Source: Nocardioides coralli (GTDB taxonomy: Bacteria; Actinomycetota; Actinomycetes; Propionibacteriales; Nocardioidaceae). From it: 64,000 nt of DNA. The DNA is taken from contig NZ_CP082273.1 of assembly GCF_019880385.1 (NCBI RefSeq), positions 372,001 through 436,000 on the forward strand. Reading direction: 5' to 3'. Below are positions 8,535 through 18,719 of this stretch, piece after piece. The notes below the pieces were generated by a model, which did no database searches, had not been told where the DNA came from, and saw only the letters and a list, made by a program, of their open reading frames with translations. Position numbers and translations under genes: made by a program. Each line of letters opens with the position of its first letter. Within the stretch, counting starts at the first letter, position 1.

Positions 8535-9203
8535 GTGGACACCCTCATCGTCCGGGCCGTGGTCGCCGCCGGCCTCGGTGCCGTGCTGCTCACCGGCTGC
8601 TCCGGGACCGACCGCGAGGCACCGTCGACGGAGAGCGCCTCGCAAGCCGATGGCACCGACGGCACCGTGCTCCAGCCGGGCCGTCCCGGCGAGCCCAACC
8701 GCACCGTGCCGCCGGACACCCGCGTGGAGTCCGCCCCCGCGAACGCCGCCGACGTGGCGTTCGTGCAACAGATGATCCCCCACCACCAGCAGGCGCTGGA
8801 GATGTGCGAGCTCGCTCGGACCCGGGCCGCCGACCCGCGCGTGGCGTCCCTGGCTCGCCGCATCCAGGGGGCCCAGGGCCCCGAGATCATCGCCATGTCG
8901 TCGTGGCTGGCCCTGCAGGGCGCGGAGGTCCCGGGCGACCACGGATCGCACGGCGGCCACGACGGGGAGATGGCCGGGATGCTCACCGACGAGCAGATGG
9001 CCGAGCTGGCCGCCGCCCGCGGACCCGCCTTCGACCGGCTCTTCCTCGCCGGGATGACCCAGCACCACCAGGGGGCCGTCGACATGGCCCATGACGCGCT
9101 CGACGCGGGGTCCGAGACGCTGTCCCTCGAGCTCGCGGCGGACATCGCGACCGGACAGCTCGCCGAGATCCGCCGGATGGCGGACCTCCGCCGCGACCTC
9201 TGA
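8535..9203 (+). CDS. DUF305 family lipoprotein
   Basis: 222 residues. A lipoprotein signal peptide ends L-L-T-G-C, lipidated at Cys22. A low-complexity linker is followed by a DUF305 (CopM-like, ferritin-like helical) domain with its paired histidine/methionine motifs: VQQMIPHHQQALEMCELA and FLAGMTQHHQGAVDMA. A His/Gly-rich loop (GDHGSHGGHDGEM) lies between them. The family is linked to metal, often copper, handling at the envelope; the metal here is inferred. GGAGG 6 bases before the GTG fixes the start; the frame is open far upstream but without signal. Confidence 0.85.
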   Translation: MDTLIVRAVVAAGLGAVLLTGCSGTDREAPSTESASQADGTDGTVLQPGRPGEPNRTVPPDTRVESAPANAADVAFVQQMIPHHQQALEMCELARTRAADPRVASLARRIQGAQGPEIIAMSSWLALQGAEVPGDHGSHGGHDGEMAGMLTDEQMAELAAARGPAFDRLFLAGMTQHHQGAVDMAHDALDAGSETLSLELAADIATGQLAEIRRMADLRRDL

Positions 9204-9217
9204 CACCCGCCGAGGCG

Positions 9218-10300
9218 TCAGCTCCAGTAGACGACGACGGCGTCGCCGATCTGCACTTGGTCGTAGAGCCAGGCGATGCCGGCGTAGTCGCGCACGTTGA
9301 CACAGCCGTGGGACGCTCCGCTGTAACCGACCGCCGCGAAGTCGGGGGAGTAGTGCACCGCCTGGCCGCCGGAGAAGAACATGGCGAACGGCATCGCCGT
9401 GTCGTACAGGCTGGAGACGTGGTCGCGTGACTTCGCGAAGACGCTGAACCGGCCCTCCCGGGTCGGCAGCTCGTCGGAGCCGAACCGGACGTCGAAGGTG
9501 GCGACCACGTCGCCGTCCACCACCCACCGCAGGGAGTTGGTCGACTTGTCCACGCACAGCACGCGGCCGGTGCGACAGCGCGGGTCGAGGGCGCCCGGCT
9601 GCGGCTCGATGTTGTGCAGCTGCTCGTGGGTCGGGACGGCGGTCATCCCGTGCAGCCTGTCCAGGGTGCGCTGGTCGACGTCGCCGGTCACCGGGATCTC
9701 GCGCTTGGCCTGGAAGCCGCGGACCGCCTCGACGGTCGCCGCGTCGTAGGAACCGGTGACGTCGCCGAAGTACCACTGGATCGCCTTCAGCCGGGCCTGG
9801 AGGTCGCGCACCGCGGACCCCTGTGAGCCCGTGGCCAGGATGGCCGGACCCGGGCGGAGGATGTTGAAGAGCTGGTCGTGCGTCGGCTGCTCGGTCATGG
9901 CGACCAGTCGGCCCCACGTGCGGCGGTCCACGATGCCCGAGGCGCGCAGTCCGCGCTTGGCCTGGAAGCCGCTGACGGCCTCGCGGGTCGTCGCGTCGTA
10001 GCTGCCGCTCGTCAGCTCGGGGAACCACGCCAGCTGGAAGAGCCGCGACTGCAGCTCGCGCACCTGCGGACCCCGGTCGCCGGGTTCGAGCACCGGCCCG
10101 GGCCGCAGCGTGGCCGGGGACACGGTGGGCTGCCGCGGCTCGGCGGTCGGCTCCTGCGTGTCGGGGGTGCCGCCGTCGGCGGCGGTGCGGTCGTCGGAGG
10201 CGACGGAGGTGCCGCGGCTCAGCTGGCCCGCGCCGTACGCCGCCGCGCAGACCAGGGCGACGGCCAGCACCGAGACGGCCAGCGTCCTCAACAGCTTCAT
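9218..10300 (-). CDS. L,D-transpeptidase with two peptidoglycan-binding domains
   Basis: 360-residue envelope protein. A signal/anchor helix spans residues 4-25, then a Pro/Thr-rich linker, two PG_binding_1 domains (about 75-135 and 155-218; both carry the [16 protein letters not shown] and GFQAKR motifs, so they look duplicated), and a YkuD catalytic domain (245-360) with the active-site motif SHGCVNVRD, nucleophile Cys333. It should form 3-3 cross-links in peptidoglycan or attach proteins to it. The start is set by the signal sequence and GGAGG just upstream. Tail-to-tail with the DUF305 gene. Confidence 0.9.
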   Translation of the reverse strand: MKLLRTLAVSVLAVALVCAAAYGAGQLSRGTSVASDDRTAADGGTPDTQEPTAEPRQPTVSPATLRPGPVLEPGDRGPQVRELQSRLFQLAWFPELTSGSYDATTREAVSGFQAKRGLRASGIVDRRTWGRLVAMTEQPTHDQLFNILRPGPAILATGSQGSAVRDLQARLKAIQWYFGDVTGSYDAATVEAVRGFQAKREIPVTGDVDQRTLDRLHGMTAVPTHEQLHNIEPQPGALDPRCRTGRVLCVDKSTNSLRWVVDGDVVATFDVRFGSDELPTREGRFSVFAKSRDHVSSLYDTAMPFAMFFSGGQAVHYSPDFAAVGYSGASHGCVNVRDYAGIAWLYDQVQIGDAVVVYWS

Positions 10301-10402
10301 GGGTCCTCCGAAACGTCGCAGGTCTACCAGTGTCATGGGGGAGGACGCGGGATCTCGGCATTTGGTTGCCGTCCGGGTCGGAACCGGTCGGGAGGAGGCC
10401 CG

Positions 10403-10414
10403 TACCCTTCCCCC
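10403..10414 (+). promoter_or_regulatory. -10 element of the leaderless menG transcript
   Basis: TACCCT, then six bases, then the GTG at 10415. The nearest GGAGG is 16 or more bases away. Confidence 0.55.
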
Positions 10415-11122
10415 GTGGCCCGCGCAGACCTCGACAAGCAGCCCGCTGACGTGCAGCGAATGTTCGACGCCGTGGCCCGGCGCTACGACCTGACCAACGA
10501 CGTGCTGTCGCTGGGACAGGACCGACGCTGGCGGACGCAGGTGATCGAGGCGGTCGACCCGCGGCCGGGGGACGTGGTGCTGGACCTGGCGGCCGGCACC
10601 GGCACCTCCAGCCAGCCCTTCGCGGACCGGGGCGCGACGGTGGTGCCGTGCGACTTCTCCATCGGCATGCTCGCCGTCGGCAAGCAGGCCCGACCGGCGC
10701 TGCCCTTCACCGCCGGGGACGCGACCCGGCTGCCGTTCGCGGACGCGACCTTCGACGCCGTCACGATCTCCTTCGGGCTGCGCAACATCGTCGACCCCGC
10801 CGCCGGCCTGCGCGAGATGCTCCGGGTGACCCGGCCCGGCGGCCGGCTCGTGGTGTGCGAGTTCAGCCACCCGACCAACCGCGCCTTCCGGCAGGTCTAT
10901 CTCGAGTACCTGATGCGGGCCCTGCCGGCCATCTCCCGCGCGGTGTCCTCCAGCGCCGACGCCTACGTCTACCTGGCCGAGTCGATCCGGGCCTGGCCCG
11001 ACCAGGCGGGGCTGGCGGCGATGATCGACGCGGCCGGCTGGAGCGGTGGCGACGGGGTGGAGTGGCGCAACCTGACGGGGGGCGTCGTCGCGCTCCACCG
11101 GGCCACCCGGCCCGGCCATTAA
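10415..11122 (+). CDS. menG: Demethylmenaquinone methyltransferase (MenG/UbiE)
   Basis: SAM-dependent methyltransferase making menaquinone from demethylmenaquinone, the last step of the pathway. 235 residues. It starts with [20 protein letters not shown] (UbiE motif), SAM-binding [10 protein letters not shown], then the diagnostic [19 protein letters not shown] and [14 protein letters not shown]. It lies immediately upstream of the nuo operon, whose enzyme reduces the quinone, but it has its own promoter and a palindrome separates them. Confidence 0.92.
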   Translation: MARADLDKQPADVQRMFDAVARRYDLTNDVLSLGQDRRWRTQVIEAVDPRPGDVVLDLAAGTGTSSQPFADRGATVVPCDFSIGMLAVGKQARPALPFTAGDATRLPFADATFDAVTISFGLRNIVDPAAGLREMLRVTRPGGRLVVCEFSHPTNRAFRQVYLEYLMRALPAISRAVSSSADAYVYLAESIRAWPDQAGLAAMIDAAGWSGGDGVEWRNLTGGVVALHRATRPGH

Positions 11123-11174
11123 CGCAAGCCTCCCGTTGCCTAAATCAGCAGGTCAGGGGCCGTTTCGCCGCCGA

Positions 11175-11188
11175 GCACCCCGGGGTGC
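11175..11188. repeat. 14-bp perfect palindrome between menG and nuoA
   Basis: GCACCCCGGGGTGC, 52 bases after the menG stop. It overlaps the expected -35 of the nuo promoter, so it is either a short terminator for menG or a second operator. Confidence 0.45.
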
Positions 11189-11207
11189 GAACGTGGGGTG
11201 GGAGTCC

Positions 11208-11213
11208 TAGACT
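11208..11213 (+). promoter_or_regulatory. -10 element of the nuo operon promoter
   Basis: TAGACT, placing transcription start near 11219-11221, about 70 bases before the nuoA ATG. TGCGAA at 11186-11191 is a weak -35 candidate (16-base spacing). Confidence 0.5.
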
Positions 11214-11230
11214 GTGCGACGCACCACGAT

Positions 11231-11248
11231 TTGTGAACGTCTTCACAA
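11231..11248. promoter_or_regulatory. Rex operator upstream of nuoA
   Basis: TTGTGAACGTCTTCACAA: two perfect 7-bp half-sites with a 4-base spacer, matching the known binding site of the NADH/NAD+-sensing repressor Rex (TTGTGAA-N4-TTCACAA). It lies about 10 bases after the predicted transcription start, where bound Rex would block the operon when NADH is low. Confidence 0.85.
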
Positions 11249-11289
11249 GGTCACAACCGGGGGCGTCGACGAGGGAAGGAAGCACGCGG

Positions 11290-11649
11290 ATGGAGCTCTA
11301 CACGCCGGTCCTGGCGCTGGCCCTCCTCGCGGCGGGGTTCGCGGTCTTCTCCGTGGTCATGAGCGCGCTCGTCGGGCCCAAGCGCTACAACCGGGCCCGG
11401 CTGGACTCCTACGAGTGCGGCATCGAGCCCACCCCGCAGCCGGTCGGGGGCGGGCGGTTCCCGGTGAAGTACTACACCGTGGCGATGACGTTCATCATCT
11501 TCGACGTCGAGATCATGTTCCTGATCCCGTGGGCGGTCTACTTCGACCAGCTCTCGTGGTTCGGCGTGATCGCGGTCGTCCTGTTCCTCTTCAACATCAC
11601 CATCGCCTACGCCTACGAGTGGCGTCGTGGCGGCCTCGACTGGGACTGA
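11290..11649 (+). CDS. nuoA: NADH-quinone oxidoreductase subunit A
   Basis: Membrane subunit of complex I, 119 residues, three helices (about 6-28, 66-86, 91-111). It carries the conserved loop [22 protein letters not shown] with the quinone-access cysteine and the [16 protein letters not shown] helix. First gene of a 14-gene operon. An AAGGA ribosome-binding site lies 9 bases before the ATG. It is under the Rex operator at 11231. Confidence 0.97.
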   Translation: MELYTPVLALALLAAGFAVFSVVMSALVGPKRYNRARLDSYECGIEPTPQPVGGGRFPVKYYTVAMTFIIFDVEIMFLIPWAVYFDQLSWFGVIAVVLFLFNITIAYAYEWRRGGLDWD

Positions 11650-11653
11650 TCAC

Positions 11654-12208
11654 ATGGGCATCGAAGAAAAGCTCCCGAGCGGAGTGCTCCTCACCACCGT
11701 CGAGGGCGTGGCCGGGTACATGCGCAAGGCCAGCTTCTGGCCCGCCACGTTCGGGCTCGCGTGCTGCGCCATCGAGATGATGACCTCCGGCGGCCCCAAG
11801 TACGACCTCGCCCGGTTCGGCATGGAGGTCTTCCGGGCCAGCCCCCGCCAGGCCGACCTGATGATCGTGGCAGGGCGGGTCAGCCAGAAGATGGCGCCGG
11901 TGCTCCGCCAGATCTACGACCAGATGGCCGAGCCCAAGTGGGTGCTCGCCATGGGCGTCTGCGCCAGCAGCGGCGGCATGTTCAACAACTACGCGATCGT
12001 GCAGGGCGTCGACCACGTCGTCCCCGTCGACATGTACCTCCCGGGCTGCCCGCCGCGGCCGGAGATGCTCATCGACGCGATCCTGAAGCTCCACGACCAG
12101 GTGCAGGCCGGCAAGCTGGGCAGCAACCGGCTGGCCCAGATCGAGGAGCGGGAGACCGCCGCCCTCAACGCGCTCCCGACCTCGGAGATGAAGGGCCTGC
12201 TGCGATGA
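11654..12208 (+). CDS. nuoB: NADH-quinone oxidoreductase subunit B
   Basis: Peripheral-arm subunit carrying cluster N2, the last iron-sulfur cluster before quinone. All four ligands are present: the adjacent Cys37-Cys38 ([10 protein letters not shown]), Cys103 (GVCASSGG) and Cys132 (PGCPPRPE). 184 residues. The ATG at 11654 starts the conserved [17 protein letters not shown]; an earlier in-frame start at 11627 would overlap nuoA. Four bases after the nuoA stop. Confidence 0.97.
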   Translation: MGIEEKLPSGVLLTTVEGVAGYMRKASFWPATFGLACCAIEMMTSGGPKYDLARFGMEVFRASPRQADLMIVAGRVSQKMAPVLRQIYDQMAEPKWVLAMGVCASSGGMFNNYAIVQGVDHVVPVDMYLPGCPPRPEMLIDAILKLHDQVQAGKLGSNRLAQIEERETAALNALPTSEMKGLLR

Positions 12209-12909
12209 CGGAGGAGCAGAACCAGCCCGGCAACGTGCCGGCGGAGGCCGGCGAGGTCCGCACCGCCGGCGTCCGCCACGGCATGTTCGGCGCCCAGGGC
12301 ACGGGCGACACCAGCGGCTACGGCGGCCTGGTCCAGCCGGTCGTCTACCCGGGGGCGACCCAGCGACCGTACGGCGGCTGGTTCGACGAGGTCGCCGACG
12401 CGCTCGAGCACAGGCTGGCCGACGGACAGCTCGACACCGCCGTCGAGCAGGTCGTCGTCCACCGTGGCGAGATCACCTTCCACGTCAGCCGCGACCACCT
12501 GCTGGCCGTGGCCCAGCTGCTCCGCGACGACGAGCGGCTCCGCTTCGAGTTCTGTGCCGGCGTGAGCGGTGTCCACTACCCCGACGACACCGGCCGCGAG
12601 CTGCACGCCGTCTACCACCTGCTGTCGATGACCCACAACCGCCGGATCCGGCTCGAGGTCTCGGTCCCCGACAGCGACCCGCACGTCCCGAGCCTGGTGC
12701 CGGTCTACCCCACCAACGACTGGCACGAGCGCGAGACCTACGACATGTTCGGCATCGTCTTCGACGGCCATCCGGCACTCACGCGGATCCTGATGCCCGA
12801 CGACTGGCCGGGTTTCCCGCAGCGCAAGGACTACCCGCTCGGCGGGATCCCGGTCGAGTACAAGGGCGGCTCGGTCCCGCCGCCGGACCAGCGCAGGAGC
12901 TACTCATGA
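12205..12909 (+). CDS. nuoC: NADH-quinone oxidoreductase subunit C
   Basis: Peripheral-arm subunit of the 30-kDa type, 234 residues. An acidic, poorly conserved N-terminal tail of about 50 residues precedes the domain. The signature [40 protein letters not shown] is complete in the C-terminal third. Unlike in E. coli it is not fused to NuoD. ATGA overlap with nuoB and with nuoD. Confidence 0.96.
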   Translation: MTEEQNQPGNVPAEAGEVRTAGVRHGMFGAQGTGDTSGYGGLVQPVVYPGATQRPYGGWFDEVADALEHRLADGQLDTAVEQVVVHRGEITFHVSRDHLLAVAQLLRDDERLRFEFCAGVSGVHYPDDTGRELHAVYHLLSMTHNRRIRLEVSVPDSDPHVPSLVPVYPTNDWHERETYDMFGIVFDGHPALTRILMPDDWPGFPQRKDYPLGGIPVEYKGGSVPPPDQRRSYS

Positions 12910-14249
12910 GCGACACCGACTTCTACGCCACGGGCGCCGACACCAGCGAGGGTCGGGTCTTCACCGTCACCGGCCAGGACTGGGACGCCATCTCCCAGGG
13001 CCTCGCGGACGCGGGCGACGCCGACGAGCGCGTCGTCGTCAACATGGGCCCGCAGCACCCCTCGACCCACGGCGTGCTGCGGCTGATCCTGGAGCTGGAG
13101 GGTGAGACGGTCACCGAGGCCCGGTGCGGCATCGGCTACCTCCACACCGGGATCGAGAAGAACATGGAGTTCCGCACCTGGGTGCAGGGAACCACCTTCT
13201 GCACCCGGATGGACTACCTGTCGCCGTTCTTCAACGAGCTCACCTACTGCCTCGGCGTCGAGCGGCTCCTCGACATCGAGGACGACATCCCCGAGAAGGC
13301 CCAGGTGATGCGGGTCCTGCTCTCGGAGCTCAACCGGATCTCCTCCCACCTCGTGGCGATCGCCACGGGCGGCATGGAGATCGGTGCGCTGACGGTGATG
13401 ACGATCGGGTTCCGCGAGCGCGAGCTCGTGCTCGACCTCTTCGAGCTGATCACCGGCCTGCGGATGAACCACGCCTTCATCCGACCCGGGGGCGTGGCCC
13501 AGGACCTCCCGTCGGGGGCGCTCGACGAGATCCGCGACTTCGTGAAGCTGATGAAGAAGCGTCTGCCGGAGTACGCCGCGCTCTGCAACGCCAACCCGAT
13601 CTTCAAGGCCCGCCTCGACGGCGTCGGCGTGCTGGACCTCGCGGGCTGCCTGGCCCTCGGCGTCAGCGGCCCCGTGCTGCGCAGCACGGGCTACCCCTGG
13701 GACCTGCGCAAGTCCGAGCCCTACTGCGGTTACGAGGACTACGACTTCGACGTCCAGACCTGGGACGTGCCCGACGCCTACGGCCGGTTCCGGATCAGGC
13801 TCGCCGAGATGCACGAGTCGCTCAGGATCGTCGAGCAGTGCGCCGACCGGCTCGCCGGCCTCGAGGGGGCGCCGGTCATGATCGGTGACAAGAAGATCGC
13901 CTGGCCCAGCCAGCTGGCGATCGGCAGCGACGGGATGGGCAACAGCCTCGACCACATCCGTCACATCATGGGTGAGTCGATGGAGGCCCTGATCCACCAC
14001 TTCAAGCTGGTGACCGAGGGCTTCCGGGTGCCGGCGGGCCAGGCCTACGTGCCGGTCGAGTCGCCGCGCGGCGAGCTCGGCGCACACGTCGTCTCCGACG
14101 GAGGAACCCGGCCCTTCCGTGCGCACTTCCGCGACCCGTCCTTCACGAACCTGCAGGCGACCAGCGTGATGTCGGAGGGCGGCATGGTGGCCGACGTGAT
14201 CGTCGCGATCGCCTCGCTCGACCCCGTCATGGGAGGCGTTGACCGATGA
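12906..14249 (+). CDS. nuoD: NADH-quinone oxidoreductase subunit D
   Basis: 49-kDa subunit that builds the quinone-binding cavity with NuoB, 447 residues. The conserved [22 protein letters not shown] carries the quinone-contacting histidine near residue 50. [17 protein letters not shown] and the C-terminal [38 protein letters not shown] are intact. An extra 35-residue N-terminal stretch is typical of actinobacteria. ATGA overlaps on both sides. Confidence 0.97.
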   Translation: MSDTDFYATGADTSEGRVFTVTGQDWDAISQGLADAGDADERVVVNMGPQHPSTHGVLRLILELEGETVTEARCGIGYLHTGIEKNMEFRTWVQGTTFCTRMDYLSPFFNELTYCLGVERLLDIEDDIPEKAQVMRVLLSELNRISSHLVAIATGGMEIGALTVMTIGFRERELVLDLFELITGLRMNHAFIRPGGVAQDLPSGALDEIRDFVKLMKKRLPEYAALCNANPIFKARLDGVGVLDLAGCLALGVSGPVLRSTGYPWDLRKSEPYCGYEDYDFDVQTWDVPDAYGRFRIRLAEMHESLRIVEQCADRLAGLEGAPVMIGDKKIAWPSQLAIGSDGMGNSLDHIRHIMGESMEALIHHFKLVTEGFRVPAGQAYVPVESPRGELGAHVVSDGGTRPFRAHFRDPSFTNLQATSVMSEGGMVADVIVAIASLDPVMGGVDR

Positions 14250-15016
14250 GCCAGGCGATCGACGAGAAGACCTGGGCCGAGCTCGAGGAGATCGCGGCCC
14301 GCTACCCCGAGAAGCGGTCGGGCCTGCTGCCGATGCTGCACCTCGTGCAGGCGGCGCAGGGGCGCGTCACCCCCGAGGGCATCGAGGCGTGCGCCGACAT
14401 CCTCGGCATCTCCGCGGCCGACGTCAGCGGCGTCGCCACCTTCTACACGATGTACAAGCGGCGTCCTGTCGGCGACTTCCACGTGGGTGTCTGCACCAAC
14501 ACGCTCTGCGCGGTGATGGGTGGCGATGCCATCCTCGAGCGGCTGCAGGACCACCTGGGGGTCGGCAACGACGAGACCGCCCCGTCGCGTGAGGGCGACG
14601 TGCGGACGGTCAGCCTCGAGCACGTCGAGTGCAACGCCGCCTGCGACTACGCCCCGGTGATGATGGTCAACTGGGAGTTCATGGACAACATGACCCCCGA
14701 GTCGGCGGTCCAGCTGGTCGACGACCTGCGCGCCGGCAAGGAGGTCTCCTCGACCCGTGGCCCACGGGTCTGCACCTGGCGCGAGGCCGAACGCGTGCTG
14801 GCGGGCTTCGACGACGGGCTGGCCGACGAGGGCCCGGGTGCCGGGCCGGCCAGCCTGGTGGGGCTGGAGGTCGCGCGGGAGAACGGGTGGAGCGCACCCT
14901 CCCCGCGTGCCTCGGGTGACACCGGTCAGGTGGCTGCGAGCAAGGAGGGCGCCGCCGAGGAGGCCGACACCGCCCGCGCCGAGTCCGAGACCAAGCAGGA
15001 AGAGGGGAAGGCCTGA
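14246..15016 (+). CDS. nuoE: NADH-quinone oxidoreductase subunit E
   Basis: 24-kDa subunit, thioredoxin-like fold, binding the off-path [2Fe-2S] cluster N1a through four cysteines in [13 protein letters not shown] and [12 protein letters not shown]. 256 residues: after the canonical domain ends near residue 190 there is a tail rich in Ala, Glu, Ser and Lys, with no motif, of a kind common in actinobacterial NuoE. ATGA overlap with nuoD; a 1-base overlap with nuoF. Confidence 0.96.
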   Translation: MSQAIDEKTWAELEEIAARYPEKRSGLLPMLHLVQAAQGRVTPEGIEACADILGISAADVSGVATFYTMYKRRPVGDFHVGVCTNTLCAVMGGDAILERLQDHLGVGNDETAPSREGDVRTVSLEHVECNAACDYAPVMMVNWEFMDNMTPESAVQLVDDLRAGKEVSSTRGPRVCTWREAERVLAGFDDGLADEGPGAGPASLVGLEVARENGWSAPSPRASGDTGQVAASKEGAAEEADTARAESETKQEEGKA

Positions 15017-16341
15017 TGGTGGACACCCTGACCCCCGTCCTCACCGCACCCTGGGGTGAGGACCGCAGCTGGACGCTCCCCGTCTACGAGCGCCACGGCG
15101 GCTACCGGGGCCTGAAGAAGGCCCTGGGCATGGACCCCGCGGCCGTCATCGAGGAGGTCAAGGAGTCCGGCCTGCGTGGCCGTGGTGGCGCCGGCTTCCC
15201 GACCGGCATGAAGTGGGGCTTCATCCCGCAGGACAACCCCAAGCCCAAGTACCTCGTCGTCAACGCCGACGAGTCGGAGCCGGGCACCTGCAAGGACATC
15301 CCGCTGATGATGGGCAACCCCCACGTCCTCGTCGAGGGCGTCGCCATCTCCTCCTACGCGATCCGGGCCAACACCGCGTTCATCTACATCCGCGGCGAGG
15401 TGCTCCACGTGATCCGGCGCGTGCGCGCGGCCGTCGAGGAGGCCTACCGCGCCGGCCACCTGGGCACGAACATCCACGGCTCGGGCTACGACCTCGACGT
15501 GGTCGTCCACGCCGGCGCCGGCGCCTACATCTGCGGGGAGGAGACCGCCCTCCTCGAGGGTCTCGAGGGGCGCCGCGGGCAACCCCGGCTGCGCCCGCCG
15601 TTCCCGGCCGTCGCCGGCCTCTACGCCAGCCCCACGGTCATCAACAACGTCGAGTCGATCGCGTCGGTGCCCAGCATCATCGAGCACGGAGCCGACTGGT
15701 TCGCCTCGATGGGGACCGAGAAGTCCAAGGGGTACGGCATCTTCTCGCTGTCGGGCCACGTCACCCGACCGGGACAGTACGAAGCGCCGCTGGGCATCAC
15801 GCTGCGCGAGCTCATCGACCTCGCCGGCGGTGTCCGGGAGGGTCACCAGCTGAAGTTCTGGACCCCCGGCGGCTCCTCCACCCCGCTGCTGACCGACGAG
15901 CACCTCGACGTACCCCTCGACTTCGAGTCGGTGGGCGAGGCGGGCTCCATGCTCGGCACCCGCGCCCTGCAGATCTTCGACGAGACCACGTGCGTGGTGC
16001 GTGCGGTGCTGCGCTGGACCGAGTTCTACAAGCACGAGTCCTGCGGCAAGTGCACCCCGTGCCGCGAGGGCACGTGGTGGCTCGTGCAGACCCTGGCCAG
16101 GCTCGAGCAGGGGCAGGGCTCCGAGGACGACCTCGACCTGCTGCTGGACCAGTGCGACAACATCCTCGGGCGTTCGTTCTGCGCGCTGGGCGACGGCGCG
16201 ACCTCGCCGATCTCCAGCTCGATCGAGTACTTCCGCGACGAGTACCTCGCCCACCTGACCCACGGCGGCTGTCCGTTCGACCCGGCCGCCTCGACCGTCT
16301 TTGACCACCAGCACAGCGCGACCGCCGGAGCGCACGCATGA
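15016..16341 (+). CDS. nuoF: NADH-quinone oxidoreductase subunit F
   Basis: 51-kDa flavoprotein that oxidises NADH. FMN/NADH site [18 protein letters not shown] and [11 protein letters not shown] near the N-terminus, [19 protein letters not shown] in the middle, and the [4Fe-4S] N3 ligands in [13 protein letters not shown] plus a distal cysteine in [12 protein letters not shown]. 441 residues. Starts one base into the nuoE stop and overlaps nuoG by ATGA. Confidence 0.97.
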   Translation: MVDTLTPVLTAPWGEDRSWTLPVYERHGGYRGLKKALGMDPAAVIEEVKESGLRGRGGAGFPTGMKWGFIPQDNPKPKYLVVNADESEPGTCKDIPLMMGNPHVLVEGVAISSYAIRANTAFIYIRGEVLHVIRRVRAAVEEAYRAGHLGTNIHGSGYDLDVVVHAGAGAYICGEETALLEGLEGRRGQPRLRPPFPAVAGLYASPTVINNVESIASVPSIIEHGADWFASMGTEKSKGYGIFSLSGHVTRPGQYEAPLGITLRELIDLAGGVREGHQLKFWTPGGSSTPLLTDEHLDVPLDFESVGEAGSMLGTRALQIFDETTCVVRAVLRWTEFYKHESCGKCTPCREGTWWLVQTLARLEQGQGSEDDLDLLLDQCDNILGRSFCALGDGATSPISSSIEYFRDEYLAHLTHGGCPFDPAASTVFDHQHSATAGAHA

Positions 16342-18719
16342 CGACCATCGACAAGGGGTCCGACACGGCCCCCGACCGGACCGACCTCGTCACCGTCACC
16401 ATCGACGGGATCCAGGTCAGCGTCCCCCCGAACACGCTGGTAATCCGCGCCGCCGAGCAGGTGGGCGTCCAGATCCCCCGGTTCTGCGACCACCCGCTCC
16501 TCGAGCCCGTCGGCGCCTGCCGCCAGTGCCTGGTCGAGGTGCCGGATGCCGGCAACGGACGCGGCTTCCCCAAGCCGCAGGCGTCCTGCACGCTGCCGGT
16601 CGCCGAGGGCATGGTGGTCAACACCCAGGCCACCAGCGAGGTCGCCGACAAGGCGCAGCAGGGGATCATGGAGTTCCTGCTGATCAACCACCCGCTCGAC
16701 TGCCCGGTGTGCGACAAGGGCGGCGAGTGCCCGCTGCAGAACCAGGCCATGACCAACGGCCGCGGCGAGTCCCGCTTCGAGGGCGTGAAGCGCACCTACC
16801 CCAAGCCGATCAACATCTCGGCGCAGGTGCTGCTCGACCGCGAGCGCTGTGTGCTGTGCGCCCGGTGCACCCGGTTCTCCGAGGAGATCGCCGGCGACCC
16901 GTTCATCGCCCTGGTCGAGCGCGGCGCCCTGCAGCAGGTCGGGATCTACGAGAAGGAGCCGTTCGAGTCCTACTTCTCGGGCAACACGATCCAGATCTGC
17001 CCGGTGGGTGCGCTGACCTCGGCCGACTACCGCTTCCGGTCCCGTCCCTTCGACCTGGTCTCCAGCCCGTCGGTCGCCGAGCACGACGCGTGCGGCTCGG
17101 CGATCCGCGTCGACCACCGTCGCGGCAAGGTGATGCGCCGACTCGCGGGCAACGACCCCGAGGTCAACGAGGAGTGGATCACCGACAAGGACCGCTTCGC
17201 CTTCCGCTACACCCAGGTCGGTGACCGGATCACCCACCCGATGGTGCGCGAGGGTGGCGAGCTGCGGCCCGCCTCATGGGTCGAGGCCTTCACCGTCGCC
17301 GCCCGCGGGCTGCGCGAGGCCGGCGGCACGGCCGTGCTGCCCGGTGGCCGCGTGACGGCCGAGGACGCCTACGCCTACAGCAAGTTCGCGCGGGTCGCCC
17401 TCCAGACCAACGACGTCGACTTCCGCGCGCGGCCACTGTCCGCCGAGGAGGCCGACTTCCTGGCCTCCGAGGTGGTGCTCCGCTCGCCGGTCTCCTACGC
17501 CGACCTCGAGACCGCGTCCTGCGTGGTCCTCGCCGGGCTCGAGCCCGAGGACGAGGCCGGCGCGATCTTCCTCCGGCTGCGCAAGGCCGTCCGCCGCGGC
17601 CTGCGGGTCCTCTCGGTGGCGCCGTACGCCTCCCGCGGCCTGCAGAAGATGCACGGGGAGCTTCTCGCGACCCGTCCCGGCGACGAGCCCGCCGTCCTGG
17701 CCTCGCTGGTCGAGCACGGCGAGCACGGCATCGACGGCACCGCGGTGATCCTGGTCGGCGAACGCCTCGCGACCGTCCCGGGAGCCCTGACGGCCGCCCG
17801 CGACCTCGCCAACCGCACCGGTGCCCGGCTCGCGTGGGTGCCCCGTCGCGCCGGCGACCGCGGTGCGGTCGAGACCGGGTGCCTGCCCAACCTGCTGCCC
17901 GGGGGTCGGCCGGTCGCCGACGCCTCCGCCCGGATCGACGTCGCCACGGCGTGGGGCGTCGACGGTCTGCCCGAGGCGGTCGGCCGCGACGTCGACGCGA
18001 TGGTGGCCGCCCTCACCACCGGCGAGCTCGGCGGGCTGGTCATCGGGGGCGTCGACCCCGACGACTGCGCCGACCCCGCTGCCACTCGCGCCGCGGTCGA
18101 GGCGGCCCGGTTCGTCGTGGCCCTCGACCTGCGCGAGACGGAGGTCACGCGCGCTGCCGACGTGGTCTTCCCGGTCGCGCCGGTCACCGACCGTGCCGGC
18201 ACCTTCGTCAACTGGGAGGGCCGCCCACGCCCCTTCGACGAGATCTTCCGGGAAGCCGCCTCCCTGCCCGACCTGAGGGTGCTGGCCGGGATCGCCGAGG
18301 AGCTCGGCCGACCGCTCGGCTTCCGCACGGTGCAGGAGGTGCGGGCCGAGATGGAGCAGCTGGGCCCCTGGGACGGTGACCGGGCGCCGTTCACCGACGT
18401 GGAGCCGGCCGAGGGTGCCGAGGGCGTCAGGCTCTCGACCTGGAAGCAGATGCTCGACAACGGCAGCCTGCAGGACGGCGAGCAGCACCTGCGCGCGACC
18501 GCGCGCGCCGCGGTCGCCAGGGTGCCGCTGGCGATGGCCGAGGAGCTCGGGAGCACCGTCACCATCACCGGTGAGCGCGGCTCGGTCACCCTGCCCGTCG
18601 AGGTCGCCGACCTGGCTCCTGACACCATCTGGGTCCCGGCCAACTCCTTCGGCCGCGGGGTGCTCGCCGAGCTGGCCCCGCCCGGAGCTGCCGTTACCGT
18701 GACAGGAGGACCCCAGTGA
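16338..18719 (+). CDS. nuoG: NADH-quinone oxidoreductase subunit G
   Basis: 75-kDa subunit, 793 residues, carrying the electron wire between NuoF and NuoI. The N-terminal [2Fe-2S] domain has cysteines in [21 protein letters not shown] and QASCTLP. The His-plus-Cys cluster motif is [14 protein letters not shown]. The next [4Fe-4S] site is [10 protein letters not shown] with a distal CPVGAL. Where E. coli and Thermus bind the extra cluster N7, only one cysteine remains ([16 protein letters not shown]), so N7 should be absent. The remainder is a molybdopterin-oxidoreductase-like domain without cofactor. ATGA overlap with nuoF. Confidence 0.96.
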   Translation: MTTIDKGSDTAPDRTDLVTVTIDGIQVSVPPNTLVIRAAEQVGVQIPRFCDHPLLEPVGACRQCLVEVPDAGNGRGFPKPQASCTLPVAEGMVVNTQATSEVADKAQQGIMEFLLINHPLDCPVCDKGGECPLQNQAMTNGRGESRFEGVKRTYPKPINISAQVLLDRERCVLCARCTRFSEEIAGDPFIALVERGALQQVGIYEKEPFESYFSGNTIQICPVGALTSADYRFRSRPFDLVSSPSVAEHDACGSAIRVDHRRGKVMRRLAGNDPEVNEEWITDKDRFAFRYTQVGDRITHPMVREGGELRPASWVEAFTVAARGLREAGGTAVLPGGRVTAEDAYAYSKFARVALQTNDVDFRARPLSAEEADFLASEVVLRSPVSYADLETASCVVLAGLEPEDEAGAIFLRLRKAVRRGLRVLSVAPYASRGLQKMHGELLATRPGDEPAVLASLVEHGEHGIDGTAVILVGERLATVPGALTAARDLANRTGARLAWVPRRAGDRGAVETGCLPNLLPGGRPVADASARIDVATAWGVDGLPEAVGRDVDAMVAALTTGELGGLVIGGVDPDDCADPAATRAAVEAARFVVALDLRETEVTRAADVVFPVAPVTDRAGTFVNWEGRPRPFDEIFREAASLPDLRVLAGIAEELGRPLGFRTVQEVRAEMEQLGPWDGDRAPFTDVEPAEGAEGVRLSTWKQMLDNGSLQDGEQHLRATARAAVARVPLAMAEELGSTVTITGERGSVTLPVEVADLAPDTIWVPANSFGRGVLAELAPPGAAVTVTGGPQ

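Noticed and set aside
8274..10361. 695-codon minus-strand frame spanning the DUF305 and L,D-transpeptidase genes
   Set aside because: Overlaps both genes in the wrong frame; no Shine-Dalgarno, no motif, Arg-rich low-complexity translation.
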